In this document: positions 52,401 through 53,507 of the stretch, in pieces | How positions within the stretch are numbered: position 1 is the stretch's first letter | How the letters are laid out: the number at the start of each line of letters is the position of its first letter | NCBI RefSeq assembly: GCF_000520815.1 | Contig: NZ_ASRY01000126.1 | Span: 1 to 53,507 of the forward strand | DNA length: 53,507 bases | Direction of reading: 5' to 3' | Source of the DNA: Paenibacillus maysiensis | GTDB lineage: Bacteria; Bacillota; Bacilli; Paenibacillales; Paenibacillaceae | Program-made: the position numbers and the translations under genes | The notes under the pieces: model-generated | Told to the model about the DNA's origin: nothing | Seen by the model: only the letters and a program-made list of their open reading frames with translations | Databases searched by the model: none

Positions 52401-52545
52401 ATACTCCTTTTTTGGCCTCGGGATACTCCTGTCCTTGATAATAATGAAACCACAGCATACGGAAACCAGTGATCATAAGCACAAATAACACCGTAATCAG
52501 GAATATTTTTCGTTTAGTCATCATGTATTTATACATTCGATCCAT
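49450..52545 (-). CDS. Hybrid sensor: 7TM-DISM domain, HisKA kinase, receiver, second (LytS-like) kinase
   Basis: A 1031-residue membrane protein. A signal-anchor helix (about 14-32) and an extracellular 7TMR-DISMED2-like domain (about 45-205, GVLDLRGWDLQGRETIPLKG) precede seven membrane helices (about 215-410). Then come HisKA with H445 (NTSHELRNPLHGMINIAQSV), an ATPase domain (NLLHNAVKYT, DTGVGMDEE, GLGLGLSISKQL), a receiver with phospho-Asp D751 (VIADVMMPKMSGYE), and a LytS/His_kinase module with H842 (IRPHFLFNTLNTI) and its own ATPase box (AENAVRHG, DDGVGMD). The order lets H445 pass phosphate to D751, while H842 probably signals to the convergent BTAD regulator. The first ATG (52545) has a modest ribosome site (AGGAAA). 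Confidence 0.88.
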   Translation of the reverse strand: MDRMYKYMMTKRKIFLITVLFVLMITGFRMLWFHYYQGQEYPEAKKGVLDLRGWDLQGRETIPLKGEWEFYAGNLSKPDLLKSLPAKEQREWIRVPGKWNAALHSPDHTAYGFGSYRLLILTDSPKAPLYGLRIPRINTASNLFVNGQLISKEGQVADKPEHHIGSIVPYSAIFEADGNAIEIVIQASNFDFPANGGIAKSIMFGSAEAVSSRTNFSITMQLIVCIILLLHGLYAGIIFFMGPHKKSLLYFSGIVVFTVLSILMDDDRLLLSWLPVSLELTLKMLLLSYTGIALCILKFAQLLLVRSRIIQTVFAGQCIFAILILFMPPQEIGSFLMIMLLLGIITFCVTIPLFAFFKTFRGQKGAIFLLLASISIGSSILWGVLKTVLWNDLPYYPWDIVLAFLGFASYWFKHFFQTNTELRSLSDRLQRADQVKNDFLANTSHELRNPLHGMINIAQSVLDSQTHTLDERNRSNMQLLITVGRRMSLLLNDLLDVTRLRERDIRLEKRSLKPQGVASGVLDMLRFMTDGKSLEMVISIPDHFPNVLADENRLVQIFFNLLHNAVKYTNAGTISIQADIRDGMAHIHVRDTGVGMDEETQQRIFQPYEQGTSHLTVIGDGLGLGLSISKQLIELHGGTLGVHSEVGKGSVFTFTLPLDHSPIVGEIPGDEGAYMEYAASAAPILPSKKAVMPVATGTPRSRILAVDDDPVNLKILEGILATDAYDIVTVTSGEEALRILDHQEWDLVIADVMMPKMSGYELTRRVREYFAISELPVLLLTTRSQREDLYTGFLAGANDYITKPVDSLELKSRVHALTEVKRSASERLRMEAAWLQAQIRPHFLFNTLNTIVSLSETDGERMIVLIEEFGKYLRGSFNSRNLDRVVSLEYELALLRSYLYIEKERFGNRLNIVWEVDEELSLHLPPLSIQPLAENAVRHGILKRVRGGTLHIRITDHAKGTEIAIIDDGVGMDQEKLDNILTHQNKERGVGLLNTDRRLKQMYGDGLHISSHPDQGTTVSFHIPREKKKED

Positions 52546-52678
52546 TTCTTAAATTTCCTGTACCGTGCTCCACGATCAGGATACCCTTGGAGGCCAGATT
52601 ATCCAGGCATTCCTGCATATAAGCATCGTCATGCTCCGCATACGCGCCGACAGCCTCCAGTTCCTCGCCATGTAGCAT
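52529..52678 (-). CDS. Small 49-aa acidic ORF overlapping the hybrid kinase start
   Basis: The frame MLHGEELEAVGAYAEHDDAY, then MQECLDNLASKGILIVEHGT and GNLRNGSNV runs from ATG 52678 to TAA 52529. Its 3' end overlaps the kinase start by 17 bp. Composition looks natural and it fits between the DUF445 stop (52695) and the kinase gene. The ribosome site (GAGAAG) is weak and no family is recognised. It could be a real small gene, a translational lead-in for the kinase or chance. Confidence 0.4.
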   Translation of the reverse strand: MLHGEELEAVGAYAEHDDAYMQECLDNLASKGILIVEHGTGNLRNGSNV

Positions 52679-52694
52679 TTTCTTCTCTAATGAA

Positions 52695-53507
52695 TCAGCC
52701 GATCAGCATACGGATACCTGTCAGGACAATACCGATCAGGAAGCCTGTAACCGCGCCGTTAATACGTATCCACTGCAAGTCCTGCCCCAGCTTGTCCTCC
52801 ATCAGAGCAATCAGGGAATCGTTATCCATTTTATCTACATTTTCGCGTACCAGATTACCAATCCGACTGTGGTTGGCTTCCACCAGCTCGGTAATGCCTG
52901 CCACAATTCTAGAATTGATCTTGTCCAGCAGCTCGGTATTCCCTCTCAAATCAGCCAGCATCCGATCCAGTAGCGGCAAAATATAGGTCGTCACATAGCT
53001 GCCGTCTTCCATATAGTCCAATAAACGTACGCGCAGCTCTTCTATCTTACTGAGCACCGACGCATCGCCTTCCCAGGTACCCACGAGTTTGTTCTTCCAG
53101 CTGTTCAATCCTTCCTGAACCGTATCTTTCGCCGCCAGACGGGTCAGCTGTGTTTTCAGACCGTCCAGCACGGCCTGACGGCGCGGATGTTCTTCCCTTT
53201 GCAGCTCTGCAACCTGATCCAGCAGGAAATGGCGAATCATTTCACCCATGCGCTCTTCATTCAGATAGCCAAGGAACGCGTTCAGGGCAAATTGCATCAG
53301 CCCGCTCACCTGCAAACCGCTCACAGCCTGCATTCCCAAGGTACCCAGCGTGTAGCCCGTTTCCGGCTTCAAAAGCCAGGATTCGGCCTGCTCCAGCGTG
53401 TAATCCAGCGCGCGCCGGTCATAGCCCTTCTCACTGGTTTGACGAGCAAGCGCCTCCAGCAGCGGTCCGGCGTCAAAGTCTGTCACCTGCCGCTTGATCT
53501 CGGCCGC
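52695..53507 (-). CDS. DUF445 family membrane protein, 5' part cut by window edge
   Basis: At least 270 residues are visible, starting within the frame AAEIKRQVTDFDAGPLLEAL; the beginning lies beyond the right edge. A long helical part with LLEALARQTSEKGYDRRALD and LAADLR/NTELLDKINSRIVAGI is followed by a C-terminal hydrophobic segment (AVTGFLIGIVLTGIRMLIG). This is the typical end of the DUF445/YheB family, which are membrane proteins of unknown function. It is followed by a 49-codon ORF and the hybrid kinase on the same strand. Confidence 0.85.
   Translation of the reverse strand, partial: AAEIKRQVTDFDAGPLLEALARQTSEKGYDRRALDYTLEQAESWLLKPETGYTLGTLGMQAVSGLQVSGLMQFALNAFLGYLNEERMGEMIRHFLLDQVAELQREEHPRRQAVLDGLKTQLTRLAAKDTVQEGLNSWKNKLVGTWEGDASVLSKIEELRVRLLDYMEDGSYVTTYILPLLDRMLADLRGNTELLDKINSRIVAGITELVEANHSRIGNLVRENVDKMDNDSLIALMEDKLGQDLQWIRINGAVTGFLIGIVLTGIRMLIG

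Overview
The window reads as a low-to-mid GC, spore-forming Firmicute, most likely Paenibacillus (polymyxa/peoriae type). The reasons are strong AGGAGG ribosome sites, frequent TTG/GTG starts, a PdaA-type spore-cortex deacetylase, a copper-amine-oxidase-like domain fused to a GH18 domain, YcnJ/YcnI, CsoR-CopZ-CopA, NfrA- and YfkO-like nitroreductases, and multi-domain 7TM hybrid kinases. This is inference from protein families; no rRNA or tRNA gene is present to confirm it.

Layout. 1-6.5 kb: a MerR-like regulator cut by the left edge, L-lactate dehydrogenase, then a leftward five-gene operon (response regulator, sensor kinase, ABC ATPase, two permeases) of the peptide-antibiotic sensing/immunity type. 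6.7-17 kb: an intracellular neopullulanase-type amylase, an XRE-TPR regulator facing a previously invisible 50-codon gene, a broken reading frame, an MFS exporter with its MerR regulator (apparently leaderless), a MetQ remnant, pdaA, a GH13 alpha-glucosidase and an unrecognised 363-aa protein. 17.1-20.8 kb: a three-gene oxidoreductase operon (MDR dehydrogenase, SMP-30-like protein, SDR) preceded by twin palindromic operators and bracketed by two inverted copies of a repeat of about 154 bp.

20.8-30.5 kb: an EAL phosphodiesterase, a secreted nucleotide phosphatase, a general stress protein, then a TPP-riboswitch-controlled thiamine-precursor uptake operon (ThiY, thiamine-binding DUF77 protein, ThiX, ThiZ, TatD-like hydrolase) and an NfrA-type reductase. 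30.8-32.7 kb: a visibly AT-rich two-gene island encoding an OLD/PARIS-like ATPase and a TOPRIM-like protein, the best candidate for an undescribed (anti-phage) system. 32.9-36.1 kb: csoR-copZ-copA with two identical CsoR palindromes. 36.2-37.4 kb: an ECF sigma factor and its anti-sigma partner.

37.6-53.5 kb: a small membrane protein, a Bcr/CflA exporter, a DUF5317 membrane protein followed by a 31-aa hydrophobic peptide and a GGDEF/HD-GYP protein, the copper genes ycnJ-ycnI, a secreted GH18-like protein, an HxlR regulator divergent from a yfkO-like nitroreductase, a REC-BTAD response regulator convergent with a 1031-aa double-kinase hybrid sensor, a 49-codon ORF, and a DUF445 protein cut by the right edge. 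Two separate copper modules, two flavin nitroreductases and two c-di-GMP proteins suggest a soil-type stress and signalling repertoire. Most of the window is ordinary chromosome; the accessory-looking parts are 10.1-13.0 kb, 17.1-20.8 kb and 30.7-32.8 kb.
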